A DNA stretch of 43,048 bases from DATCLS01 sp036563805. GTDB taxonomy: Bacteria; Actinomycetota; Acidimicrobiia; Acidimicrobiales; VFJN01. Numbering within the stretch: the stretch's first letter is position 1; each line of letters starts with the position of its first letter. The stretch covers positions 1 to 43,048 of the forward strand of contig DATCLS010000033.1 in the NCBI GenBank assembly GCA_036563805.1. Reading direction: 5' to 3'. Below are positions 30,680 to 38,774 of the stretch, one piece after another. The position numbers and the translations under genes are program-made. The notes beneath the pieces are model-generated. The model saw nothing but the letters and a program-made list of their open reading frames with translations. It searched no databases and was not told the DNA's origin.

Positions 30680-32170
30680 TCAGGCGCCCTTGTCGGACAC
30701 GCCCGCCTGGTCGAACGTGGCCATCTCGTCGAGGATCAGGGCGGCGGCCTCCACCAGTGGGAGGGCGAGGGCGGCGCCCGTGCCCTCGCCGAGCCGCAGT
30801 CCGAGGTCGACCATCGGGTCGAGGCCGAGGGCGCCCAGCACGGCCGCCGAGCCCGGCTCGACCGACCGGTGGCCGGCCACGACGGCCGCCTCGACGCCCG
30901 GGACGAGCCGCGTGGCGACGAGCAGGGCGGAAGCGGCGATGACGCCGTCCACCACGACCGGGACCTGGAGGGCGGCGCCCCCGAGGACGAACCCGGCCAG
31001 TGCCGCGTGCTCGAGGCCGCCGACCTCGGCCAGCACGGCCAGCGGGTCGTCGCCGTGGGCGGCGCGGGCCCGGGCGGCGGCCGCCTCGACCAACGCCGCC
31101 TTGTGGGCCAGCAGCTCGGGGTCGAGCCCGGCGCCGTGGCCGGTGACGGCGGGCGCCGGGCGACCGGTGAGGGCGGCGATCAGCGCCGAAGACGGCGTCG
31201 TGTTGGCGATGCCCATGTCCCCCGTGACCAGGCAGCGGGCGCCGCGGGCCACGAGGTCGGCCGCCACCTCGGCCCCGACGTCGAGGGCGCGGCGGGCCTC
31301 GTCGACGGTCATCGCCGGTCCGGTGGCCAGGTCGGCCGTCCCGGCCCGGACCTTGCGGCGCACCAGGCGCGGGCCAGCCCCGAGGGCATCGGTCGGCCCG
31401 GGCTGCTCGGCCGTCTCCGGGAGGTCGGTGGCGACGCCGACGTCGACGACCACCACCTCGGCGCCGGCGTGCCGGGCGAGCACGTTGATGGCGGCGCCAC
31501 CGGCCACGAAGTTGGCCACCATCTGGGCCGTGACCTCCTGGGGCCAGGGGGACACGCCCTGGCGGTGCACGCCGTGGTCGCCGGCGAACACGGCCACCGC
31601 CGCCGGGTGGGGGAGCGGCGGCGGGACCTCAGCGGCGATGCCCGCGAGCTGGATGCCCACGGTCTCCAGCCGCCCCAGCGAGCCCGGCGGCTTGGTCAGG
31701 CGCAGGTGGCGCTCCTCGGCGGCGGAGGTCGCCGCCGCGTCGAGCGGGGCCCACAGCTGGCGCGCCGCCTCCAGCGGGCCGAGCTGGCCGGCAAGCCAGT
31801 CGAACAGTGCGTGGTGGACCGGGCGGTCGCCGCAGTCCACGGCCGGCAGCGCCGCCAGCGGCCCGTCCGCCCCGGCGTCGGCCCCGGGGTCCGCTTCGGC
31901 GTCGGCCCGGGCGGGGGCCCGGGCGCCCGAGTCCCCGGCCCGCACGAGCACCGCCCGCCCCGCCGCGAGCCGCAGCCGCTCGCCCAGCTCCGCCGCCGTC
32001 CCGACCACGTCGACGGCCGTGGGCAGGCGAGGGGAGGTCCCGGGAACGTCGGCGACGACAGCGGTGGTGGCACCGGCGCGGGCGAGGGCGGCCACCAGCC
32101 GCCGGGCGCCGGGCCCGGACAGCGCGCCCGGCTCGAAGACGACGGCATCGACAGGCAGCGGGTGCGGCAT
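30680..32170 (-). CDS. cobT: Nicotinate-nucleotide:dimethylbenzimidazole phosphoribosyltransferase with N-terminal extension
   Basis: 496 aa; the CobT core is about 350. From about residue 140 it is a standard CobT: HLRLTKPPGSLGRLETVGIQLAGI, VFAGDHGVHRQGVSPWPQEVTAQMVANFVAGGAAINVLAR, TGDMGIANTTPSSALIAALTG and the catalytic Glu in LRLGEGTGAALALP. The first about 140 residues (VDAVVFEPGALSGPGARRLVAALARAGATTAVVAD and an Asp/Ala-rich stretch) are extra, faintly like a degenerate HAD domain. ATG 32170 is chosen because AGGAG lies eight bases upstream. It activates the lower-ligand base as alpha-ribazole phosphate. Last gene of the cobU-cobS-cbiB-cobC-cobT run. Confidence 0.92.
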   Translation of the reverse strand: MPHPLPVDAVVFEPGALSGPGARRLVAALARAGATTAVVADVPGTSPRLPTAVDVVGTAAELGERLRLAAGRAVLVRAGDSGARAPARADAEADPGADAGADGPLAALPAVDCGDRPVHHALFDWLAGQLGPLEAARQLWAPLDAAATSAAEERHLRLTKPPGSLGRLETVGIQLAGIAAEVPPPLPHPAAVAVFAGDHGVHRQGVSPWPQEVTAQMVANFVAGGAAINVLARHAGAEVVVVDVGVATDLPETAEQPGPTDALGAGPRLVRRKVRAGTADLATGPAMTVDEARRALDVGAEVAADLVARGARCLVTGDMGIANTTPSSALIAALTGRPAPAVTGHGAGLDPELLAHKAALVEAAAARARAAHGDDPLAVLAEVGGLEHAALAGFVLGGAALQVPVVVDGVIAASALLVATRLVPGVEAAVVAGHRSVEPGSAAVLGALGLDPMVDLGLRLGEGTGAALALPLVEAAALILDEMATFDQAGVSDKGA

Positions 32171-32293
32171 GGGAGACACTCCTGGCAGCGGACGTCCGCC
32201 GTGACCCTAGATCACCCCGCCCCCCTGGCCTCGGGCTCGGGCCTGCCGCCCCGGCATCGCGGCCAGCGCCCAGGCGAGGGCACCGGGACCGGG

Positions 32294-33271
32294 TCAGTCC
32301 GGCCGCCAGACCCCACCCGCCCGCACCACGGCCAAAGCCCGGTCGAGGCGCTCGAGCCCGGCGTCGTCGGGCACGGCGATGCGGACGTGGTCGGGCAGGC
32401 CGAAGGACCGGCAGTCCCGCACGACGACGGCCTCCCGGGCCAGCGCCGTCCGCAGCCCGGCGGCCCCGCCCACCAGCACCCAGGGGGCGTCCGACGGCTC
32501 GGCGGCCAGCCCGTGGTCCGCCAGCACCCGCAGGAGGGCGGCGCGGCCGGCGGCGATCCGCCGGGTCCAGCCGGGCGGGTCGGCCGCCGCCGCCAGCTCC
32601 GGGACGAGGGCGCAGGCCAGGCCGCCGACCGCCCAGGCGGGGCGGCGCCGGCGCAGGGCGGCCGCCGCCTCCGGGTCGGGGGCGATGGCGTAGCCGAGCC
32701 GTAGCCCCGGACAGGCGAACGCCTTGGTGAGCGAGCCGATGGCCCAGCCGGGGCGGCCGCGGGTCCACGTCCCGGCGGACAGCGGGAGGTACGCCTCGTC
32801 CCACACGTCGGCGCGGTCGCCAGGCGGGGCCAGCCGCCCGGACGGGCTGTGGGGGTCGGACCGCCACCGGGGGCCGGCCGGGTCCGACCCCGGCAGGTGG
32901 CGGCGGTAGAGCGAGAACTCGGGCTCGTCCACCCAGCCGGGGCCGAGCAGGTCGGCCACCAGGGCGATGGCCTGCGCCGCCCCGGCGGTCAGCACCAGCC
33001 GGTCGGCCGGCACGCCCACCAGGGCGGCCACGGCGGCCTCGGCCTCGTCGACGTCGGGGTAGCGCCGCAGGCTCCCGAGGTGGGCGGCCGCCAGCCGGGG
33101 CACGTCGGGGGCGTGGGGGTTGAGCGTGGCCGACAGGTCGAGGACCTCGTCGGGGTCGAGGCCGAGCGCCGCCGCCACCCGCGCCCCGTCGCCCCCGTGC
33201 TCACCGGGGGGCGGGATGGGGGCGAGTCGGTCCCGCCCGGCGGTCCGGGACCTCGGCGTCGGCCTCGGCAT
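32294..33271 (-). CDS. cobC: Threonine-phosphate decarboxylase-like PLP enzyme (CobC/CobD type)
   Basis: 325 aa. Fold-type I aminotransferase: LDLSATLNPHAPDVPRLAAAH near the start, LTAGAAQAIALVADLLGP, and the PLP lysine in GSLTKAFACPGLRLGYAIAP. The HGGDGARVAAALGLDPDEVLDLSATLNP opening is typical of the B12 aminopropanol-arm enzyme, which makes (R)-1-aminopropan-2-ol phosphate from threonine phosphate. It lies 27 bp after cbiB, its partner step, and before cobT. Histidinol-phosphate aminotransferase is the alternative but the context excludes it. Naming differs between organisms (CobC in aerobes, CobD in Salmonella). Confidence 0.88.
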   Translation of the reverse strand: MPRPTPRSRTAGRDRLAPIPPPGEHGGDGARVAAALGLDPDEVLDLSATLNPHAPDVPRLAAAHLGSLRRYPDVDEAEAAVAALVGVPADRLVLTAGAAQAIALVADLLGPGWVDEPEFSLYRRHLPGSDPAGPRWRSDPHSPSGRLAPPGDRADVWDEAYLPLSAGTWTRGRPGWAIGSLTKAFACPGLRLGYAIAPDPEAAAALRRRRPAWAVGGLACALVPELAAAADPPGWTRRIAAGRAALLRVLADHGLAAEPSDAPWVLVGGAAGLRTALAREAVVVRDCRSFGLPDHVRIAVPDDAGLERLDRALAVVRAGGVWRPD

Positions 33272-33298
33272 CGGGGCCTGGGTACACGACGGAGCCGG

Positions 33299-34267
33299 TC
33301 AGCGACCAGTCCGGCGGCCACTGCGGGGCCGCCGGGCGGCGCCGCCGGCGGGAGCCAGGTGGGCCCGGCCGGCGGCGGCCGCCAGGCACGCCAGGAGCCC
33401 GGCGAGGGCCCAGGTCACGTCCCGGGACAGGGCGACGGCGAGCCGCACGTCGCCGCTCCGGGGCGGCCGCCCGGTCCCGAGGACCGGCCGGTGCTCCACC
33501 CGGTCGCCGTACCGGGTCTCGCCGCCGAGCCGCAGGCCGAGGGCGCCGGCGAAGGCCGCCTCCGCCGCACCCGCGTTGGGGGAGGGGTGGGCGGGGGCGT
33601 CGCGCCGCACGGTCCGGACGACCGCGGCCGCCGCCGCCGGCCGGACCAGCGCCACGAGCGCCACCGTCGCCCGGGCCGGGACCCAGGCCAGCACGTCGTC
33701 GAGCCGGGCGGCCGCCATGCCGAACCGGCGGTACCGGGCGTTCGGGTAGCCGACCATCGAGTCGAGCGTGTCGGCCGCCCGGTGGACGAAGGCGCCGACC
33801 GGACCGGCGGCCGCCGCCCAGAGCGCAGGGGCCACCACGGCGTCGGTGGTGTTCTCGGCGACGGACTCGACGGCGGCCCGGGCGATGCCCTCGTGGTCGA
33901 GCGACGAAGGGTCGCGGCCCACCAGGCTCGGGAGGAGCGACCGGGCGGCGTCGAGGTCGCCCCGATCGAGGGCGGCGGCGACGTCGAGGGCGGCGGCGTG
34001 GAGGCTCCGGCCGGCGATGGACAGGTAGGCGGCCGCCGTCGTCGACCGGATCGCCGTCCCGGCCGCCGCCGCCAGCCCGGTGGCGGTGGCGGCCAGCACC
34101 GCCCCCGGGAGCACCCGGTCGCGGTAGAGCCGGCTTTCGAATCCGGCCACGGCCGAGCCGAACAGGGCGACGGGGTGCCATCGGGTCGGGACCGGCGGCT
34201 CCCCGAAGGCCCGGTCGAGCGCCAACCCCATCGCCGCTCCGAGGGCCCGCCCCCGCCAGCCCGTCAT
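33299..34267 (-). CDS. cbiB: Adenosylcobinamide-phosphate synthase
   Basis: 322 aa from ATG 34267 (an upstream in-frame GTG at 34318 would add 17 Gly-rich residues). Integral membrane CbiB/CobD signatures: LALDRAFGEPPVPTRWHPVALFG, ARSLLPSLVGRDPSSLDHEGIARAAVESVAENTTDAVVAPALWAA, DTLDSMVGYPNARYRRFG and APAHPSPNAGAAEAAFAGALGLRLGG. It attaches the aminopropanol arm to adenosylcobyrate. Downstream of cobS after a 262-bp gap (34268-34529) in which I see neither gene nor riboswitch motif. Confidence 0.92.
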   Translation of the reverse strand: MTGWRGRALGAAMGLALDRAFGEPPVPTRWHPVALFGSAVAGFESRLYRDRVLPGAVLAATATGLAAAAGTAIRSTTAAAYLSIAGRSLHAAALDVAAALDRGDLDAARSLLPSLVGRDPSSLDHEGIARAAVESVAENTTDAVVAPALWAAAAGPVGAFVHRAADTLDSMVGYPNARYRRFGMAAARLDDVLAWVPARATVALVALVRPAAAAAVVRTVRRDAPAHPSPNAGAAEAAFAGALGLRLGGETRYGDRVEHRPVLGTGRPPRSGDVRLAVALSRDVTWALAGLLACLAAAAGRAHLAPAGGAARRPRSGRRTGR

Positions 34268-34529
34268 CGCCGGCACCGCCCGACCCCCGCCGACCCCAAA
34301 CCGACCCGGCACAACCACACGGGCCCCACCCCACGCCAGTCACGCGGGGCCGCGCCGCCGCCGGTGGTTCGGGTTGCCGGACAGGCGTGCAGGCGAGTGG
34401 CATGGCCGCCGGCGCTCAGGCTCCGGCTGTCGCCAGGCGCACGGCCGCGAGCGGCGCAGGTCGGGACCGGCCGTGGCGGGCGGGGGGACGGCAGGGCCCG
34501 GCGGGCGCGCGGCCGGGGACGGGGCACGC

Positions 34530-35381
34530 TCACCATCGCGCCGCCGCCAGGAGGAGGCCGACGGTCTCGGCGACGACGCCGGCAGCACCGAGGACGTCGC
34601 CCGTGTAGCCGCCGAGGCGCCGGCGGGCGAGCGCCACGACGCCGGCGAAGGCGGCGGCCAGGCCCAGGGCCGCGGCGCCACCGGCCAGCCACCCGGCGCC
34701 GGCCACCGCCAGCGCCGCGCCGCCACCCCAGCCGACCGCCGGCGCCCCGATCGCCCGCCACGCCGCCCCGGCCCGCCAGGTCTCACCCGGCCCGGGCGTC
34801 GCGGACCCGCCGCCCTCGCTGGAGCCAGGCCCGCCGGCCCCCGGGCCGCCCGCCGCCGGGTCGCCGGCCGCCGGGGTGCCGGGTGGCGGCGCCGGCGGGG
34901 CGGGCAGTGCGGCGAAGCCCGAGGCCAGGCCGTCGGGTCGGGCGTAGGGCACGGCCGCCAGGGTCAGCGCCATAGCGGCGCGGGCGCCGGCCCACAGGCC
35001 GGCCACCACCAGGGGCTCAGGCGCCAGGGCAGCCAGCGCCGCCACCCGCAGCGCCAGCACCAACACGAGGGCGGCGACGCCGAACGCCCCGACGTCGGGC
35101 TGGGCCATCACGGCCAGCCGCCGGTCCCTGTCGAGCGGCGGGAGCAGGCCATCGGCCGTGTCCGCCACGCCGTCCAGGTGGAGGCCGCCCGTCAGCACCG
35201 CGTCCGCCGCCACGGCCAGCGTGGCCGCCACCAGCGGGCCCCACGCCTCGCCCGCCGCCCACCACACGCCGCCGACGGCCAGCCCGAGCAGCGCCCCGAC
35301 CGGGCCGAACCACGCCGGCGACCGGGCGTCGGGCGGCGCCGCCCCGCCCACGATCGTGAGGAACGCCAGCGCCCTCCGCAT
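34530..35381 (-). CDS. cobS: Adenosylcobinamide-GDP ribazoletransferase
   Basis: 283 aa integral membrane protein. CobS landmarks: ALAFLTIVGGA at the start, the Mg-binding LTGGLHLDGVADTADGLLPP, then RRLAVMAQPDVGAFGVAALVLVLALRVAAL and GGYTGDVLGAAGVVAETVGLLLAAA at the end. It joins AdoCbi-GDP to alpha-ribazole. Residues about 155-200 are a Pro/Gly/Ala-rich insertion in a loop between membrane segments, not normal for the family. Its ATG overlaps the cobU stop by one base. Confidence 0.93.
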   Translation of the reverse strand: MRRALAFLTIVGGAAPPDARSPAWFGPVGALLGLAVGGVWWAAGEAWGPLVAATLAVAADAVLTGGLHLDGVADTADGLLPPLDRDRRLAVMAQPDVGAFGVAALVLVLALRVAALAALAPEPLVVAGLWAGARAAMALTLAAVPYARPDGLASGFAALPAPPAPPPGTPAAGDPAAGGPGAGGPGSSEGGGSATPGPGETWRAGAAWRAIGAPAVGWGGGAALAVAGAGWLAGGAAALGLAAAFAGVVALARRRLGGYTGDVLGAAGVVAETVGLLLAAARW

Positions 35382-36148
35382 CAGGCCCGCCCGCTCGGGT
35401 GGCCGATGCCCGGTGCGTCCCCACCGGGCGAGCCCTGCAACCCCGGGCCGCCGGGATCAGCGCCCGGGCGATCACCGCCCGGCGCGGCACCGCCAGCACC
35501 GCCCGCGCCGGCGGTCGCGGTGTCCAGGCCGGCCCCCGGCGAGGCCGGCGGAGGCCGCCGATCGGCATGCGCGCCGGCGACTCCCGGCGCGGACCCCGGC
35601 CCGGCGGCGTCCGCGCCGGGGTCCGGGACGGCGGGCGGCGGGGGGCCCAGGGCCCCGGGGTCGAAGCGGTCGAGCGGCAGCACCCGGCCGGCCACGACGA
35701 GCAACACCCGGTCGGCGACGTCGGCGACCGCCCGGTTGAGCAGGCCGAGCTCGTCGGCGAAGCGGCGGCCGGCGGCGGTCGCCGGGTGCACGCCGAGCCC
35801 CACCTCCTCAGACACGACGATCGTGTCGCCTCGCCGGTCCCGCAGCGCCCGGACCAGCGCGGCGGCGTCGGGGGCCAGGTCGGGGACCGCCGCCACCCAC
35901 GTCCCCAGCGAGTCGACCAGCGCCGTCCCCGCGACGCCGGCGAGCACGGCCGGCAGCTCGGCGCCGGCCTCGGCGGTGGCCCAGGATGCCGGGCGCCGGG
36001 CCCGGTGGGCGGCGATGCGGGCGGCCATCTCGTCGTCGGTCGCCGTGCCGGTGGCGACGTAGGTGACGGGGGGCGGGGCCGCGGCGGCCAGCGCCTCCGC
36101 CACCTCCGACTTGCCGGACCGGGTACCGCCCAGCACCAGCGTGATCAC
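35381..36148 (-). CDS. cobU: Bifunctional adenosylcobinamide kinase / guanylyltransferase
   Basis: 255 aa; the family norm is about 180. P-loop GGTRSGKS (7-14), the guanylylated-His region AARIAAHRARRPASW, LVDSLGTWV and IVVSEEVGLGVHPATAAGRRFADELGLLNRAVADVADRVLLVVAGRVLPL complete the enzyme by about residue 170. The last 85 residues are Pro/Gly/Ala/Asp-rich and have no counterpart. It phosphorylates adenosylcobinamide and then transfers GMP. GTG start nine bases after a TAACCT -10, so essentially leaderless; overlaps cobS. Confidence 0.93.
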   Translation of the reverse strand: MITLVLGGTRSGKSEVAEALAAAAPPPVTYVATGTATDDEMAARIAAHRARRPASWATAEAGAELPAVLAGVAGTALVDSLGTWVAAVPDLAPDAAALVRALRDRRGDTIVVSEEVGLGVHPATAAGRRFADELGLLNRAVADVADRVLLVVAGRVLPLDRFDPGALGPPPPAVPDPGADAAGPGSAPGVAGAHADRRPPPASPGAGLDTATAGAGGAGGAAPGGDRPGADPGGPGLQGSPGGDAPGIGHPSGRA

Positions 36149-36156
36149 GGAGGCGG

Positions 36157-36223
36157 CAGGTTAGCGGCGCCCGCTCGACGAACCCGCACCCACCCGCACC
36201 GGCCCCGGACGGGCTCTAACCTG
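36157..36223. promoter_or_regulatory. Mirror-image -10 elements for cobU and the phosphatase gene
   Basis: CAGGTTAG (36157-36164) and CTAACCTG (36216-36223) are exact inverted copies. Each contains TAACCT reading outward, 9 bases before the cobU GTG on one side and 12 before the phosphatase ATG on the other. Confidence 0.5.
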
Positions 36224-36234
36224 CTCGGACTGCC

Positions 36235-36792
36235 ATGTCTGCGCTTCCCGAACCCACGTCCGCGCCCCCGGGGCCCGACACCCCGGCCGACGCCGAGCCC
36301 GGCGCCCGGCCGTTCCGCATCCTGTTCGTGTGCTGGGGGAACATCTGCCGCTCGCCCACGGCCGAAGGCATCATGCGCCGCCTCGTCGCCGATGCCGGCC
36401 TCGAGGGGGTCATCGAGGTCGACAGCGCCGGCACCAGTGACGAGCACGCCGGCAGCCCGCCCGATCGCCGGGCGCTGGCCGAGGCCGATGCGCGCGGCCT
36501 CGACCTGCGCGACCTGCGGGCACGGCGGATCCGGCCGGAGGACTGGGAGCGGTTCGACCTGATCCTCGTGGCGGACGACATGGTCGAGCGCCAGGTGCTG
36601 CGCATGGCGCCTGACGCCGCCGCCCGGGCGAAGGTCCACCGCATGACCGCGTTCGGCCCGGACGCCGATGTGCTCGAGGTGCCCGACCCCTACTACGGCG
36701 GGCCCGAGGGGTTCCAGCACGTGTACGACCTGCTGGAGCGGGCGTGCGCCGGCGTGCTCGAGCACGCCCGCAGCCACCTCCGGCGGGCCTGA
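36235..36792 (+). CDS. Low-molecular-weight protein tyrosine phosphatase family protein
   Basis: 185 aa. After a Pro/Ala-rich leader (about 25 residues) comes the active-site loop C-x5-R-S (VCWGNICRSPTAEGIM), the variable-loop context DSAGTSDEHAGSPPDRRALAEADARGLDLRDLRARRI, and the general-acid Asp in VPDPYYGG. This is a complete LMW-PTP. It is divergent from cobU through matched promoters; a role as alpha-ribazole-phosphate phosphatase is possible from position but unproven, and protein-phosphotyrosine signalling is the default. Confidence 0.9.
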   Translation: MSALPEPTSAPPGPDTPADAEPGARPFRILFVCWGNICRSPTAEGIMRRLVADAGLEGVIEVDSAGTSDEHAGSPPDRRALAEADARGLDLRDLRARRIRPEDWERFDLILVADDMVERQVLRMAPDAAARAKVHRMTAFGPDADVLEVPDPYYGGPEGFQHVYDLLERACAGVLEHARSHLRRA

Positions 36793-36818
36793 GATCCGCC
36801 GAGGCCGCCCGAGGCGCG

Positions 36819-36862
36819 CCCAGGACCCGCCCGAGGACCGCCCAGGACCCGCCCGAGGACCG
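36819..36862. repeat. 22-bp tandem repeat, two exact copies
   Basis: The unit CCCAGGACCCGCCCGAGGAC plus CG occupies 36819-36840 and 36841-36862 without mismatch; related shorter pieces flank it. It lies between the convergent phosphatase and fructosamine-kinase genes. No stop-linked hairpin is obvious there. Confidence 0.85.
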
Positions 36863-36913
36863 CCGAAGACCGGTCGCCACGGTCGGGCCCCGGCCCGGCG
36901 CCCGGCCCGCCCC

Positions 36914-37780
36914 TCAGGCGTACCGGTCGAGCACGGCCCGCACCGAGGCGCCGTAGCTCCCGCCGAACATCACGGCGTGGGTCAGCAGCGGCTCGAGCTG
37001 CCACAGGCGCAGGCGGTCGCGCCACCCGTCGGCTAGCGGGTGGACCTCCTCGTAGGCGGCGGCGAAGGCGGGGCCCGGCGACCCGAACAGGTGGAGCATG
37101 GCCAGGTCGACCTCACGGTGCCCGCCGTAGGCGGCGGGGTCGACCAGCCACGGCTGCCCGTCGGCGTCGACGTGCACGTTGCCCGACCACAGGTCGCCGT
37201 GGACCCGGGCCGGCGGTTCCGCCGGGCCGGCCAGCTCGGGCAGGCGGGCGGCCAGGCGCTCGACCAGGGCGGGGACCCGCTCGTCGACGCTCCCGCGGTC
37301 GCGGGCCATGCGGACGAGCGGCTCGATCCGGCGGGTGATCCAGAACCCGGGCCAGTCGCTCGGCTCGGGCGGCGTGTTGCGCTGGGGCAGGCGGCCGATG
37401 AACCCGTCGCGGTGCCAGCCGAAGGCGTCGGCGCCGGCGGCGTGGAGGCGGGCGAGGTCGCGCCCGAGGGTCTCGTCGGTCCGGGCCGTGGGGCGGCCGG
37501 GCTCGATCCACTCCAGGACCAGCACGTCGGCCGTCTGGGCCAGGACCGCCGGGATACGGGCCGCGTCGGCCGCCGCCAGCCAGCGCAGGCCCTCGGCCTC
37601 GACCGCCAGCAGGGCGGGCGGCAGCCCGGCCGCCGACTTCGCGAACACGACCCGCCCGTCGGCCAGCGTGACCCGCCGGGCGTCGCCGATGCAGCCGCCG
37701 GGGACCGGAGCGAGGTCGGTCACCTCGGCGGCCAAGGCGGCGCCGACGGCGGCGGCGAGGGGCTGTCCTCGGTCGGCCAT
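36914..37780 (-). CDS. Fructosamine/ketosamine-3-kinase family protein
   Basis: 288 aa. Kinase-like APH fold: PVPGGCIGDARRVTLADGRVVFAKSAA (nucleotide loop and Lys), VLVLEWIEPGRPT, the GWHRDGFIGRLPQRNTPPEPSDWPGFWITRRIEPLV stretch characteristic of fructosamine kinases, the catalytic HGDLWSGN and metal-binding WLVDPAAYGGHREVDLAML. It phosphorylates ketosamines on glycated proteins so they break down. Its role and cytoplasmic location follow the family. Confidence 0.9.
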   Translation of the reverse strand: MADRGQPLAAAVGAALAAEVTDLAPVPGGCIGDARRVTLADGRVVFAKSAAGLPPALLAVEAEGLRWLAAADAARIPAVLAQTADVLVLEWIEPGRPTARTDETLGRDLARLHAAGADAFGWHRDGFIGRLPQRNTPPEPSDWPGFWITRRIEPLVRMARDRGSVDERVPALVERLAARLPELAGPAEPPARVHGDLWSGNVHVDADGQPWLVDPAAYGGHREVDLAMLHLFGSPGPAFAAAYEEVHPLADGWRDRLRLWQLEPLLTHAVMFGGSYGASVRAVLDRYA

Positions 37781-37841
37781 GAGCGGCGAACCTCCGAAAC
37801 CTTCGAAGCCGGGTCGGTGGGAATCCTGCTCGGCTGTGGGG

Positions 37842-38642
37842 TCAGTAGTTGGGGTCGAGCGCCTGGGCGGCCGTCCGGGCCATCTCCTCGCCGTAGCGGC
37901 GGGCGCCGGACGAGTACTCCGGGCACACCAGCTCGTCGGACAGCCCCGACGGGCAGAAGTGGATGCGGTCGGGGCTGCGGACGACGATGCGCCCGTCCGT
38001 GCAGCCGTCGGCGGCGTCCTCGTCCTCGAGGCAGGGGAGCGACGGTGCGTACGCCCGGTCGGGACCCGCCACCGTGCGACCGGCCGGCGAGTAGCGGACC
38101 CGGCCGATCTCGATCCCGGCCCACTCCGTCACCAGGTCGCGGTAGGCCTGGTCGATGAGCTCGGTGGCCTGGCCCGGCAGGCCGGGCGCCGGCGGGGGAC
38201 CGGCGATGACGACCCGCACGTCGTGGGCGGCGAGCAGCTCGACCGCGGCCCGGACGTCGGCCACGTAGCGCTCGGCCAGCGCCTCGCCCTCCAGCGGGTT
38301 TCCGGCGGCGTCGGCCACGCACGGGGTGGAGTTGTTGCCGGCGAACGACAGGACGGCGACCGCCGGCGGCGATGGGCTGGTGGCGTCGGCCTCCAGCGCG
38401 GCGCGGGCGTCGCACGGCGCGATGCCGGGGGTGGCCTGGACCTCGGCGTCGGCCGCGGTGGACCGGGTGACGGCGGCGACGAACGCCTCGCCGGCCTCGA
38501 CCGCCAGCGAGTCGCCGTACAGCACGACCCGCTCGCCGGCGCCGATGTCGTGGGGGTCGGGCCGGTTGGCGGCGGCCACGCCGACGCCGGTGGCCAGGAG
38601 GGCCGCCACGGCCGCGGTCACCAGCCATCCCCGCCGGCTCAC
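37842..38642 (-). CDS. Secreted SGNH/GDSL hydrolase
   Basis: 266 aa. Signal-peptide-like N-terminus (RRGWLVTAAVAALLATGVGVAAA), then the block I motif VLYGDSLAVE (Ser45), block III-like SFAGNNSTPC (Gly/Asn) and the C-terminal catalytic Asp-His pair in SPDRIHFCPSG. Several Cys may form disulfides outside the membrane. Likely an acyl esterase acting on cell-envelope sugars or lipids; substrate unknown. It lies 61 bp upstream of the fructosamine-kinase gene on the same strand. Confidence 0.85.
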   Translation of the reverse strand: MSRRGWLVTAAVAALLATGVGVAAANRPDPHDIGAGERVVLYGDSLAVEAGEAFVAAVTRSTAADAEVQATPGIAPCDARAALEADATSPSPPAVAVLSFAGNNSTPCVADAAGNPLEGEALAERYVADVRAAVELLAAHDVRVVIAGPPPAPGLPGQATELIDQAYRDLVTEWAGIEIGRVRYSPAGRTVAGPDRAYAPSLPCLEDEDAADGCTDGRIVVRSPDRIHFCPSGLSDELVCPEYSSGARRYGEEMARTAAQALDPNY

Positions 38643-38774
38643 GACCGGCTTCCCGGGACCGGCAGCGGTGCCGAGGACGGGCGGACCGCGCCCCCGGCGA
38701 CGGACTGGATCTCGGTGCGCACGGAACGGACTGGCTCAGGCCGGAGCACCGGTGGAGCATGGCAGAATCCGCTA

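Noticed and set aside
34268..34529. Second cobalamin riboswitch in the cobS-cbiB gap
   Set aside because: I looked for GCCACTG, GGGAAGGC and the GAGCCAGGAGACC box on the minus strand; none is present in order.
36819..36862. CRISPR array
   Set aside because: The 22-bp units abut with no spacers, and no cas gene is present. The same holds for the 62-bp repeat at 89-224.
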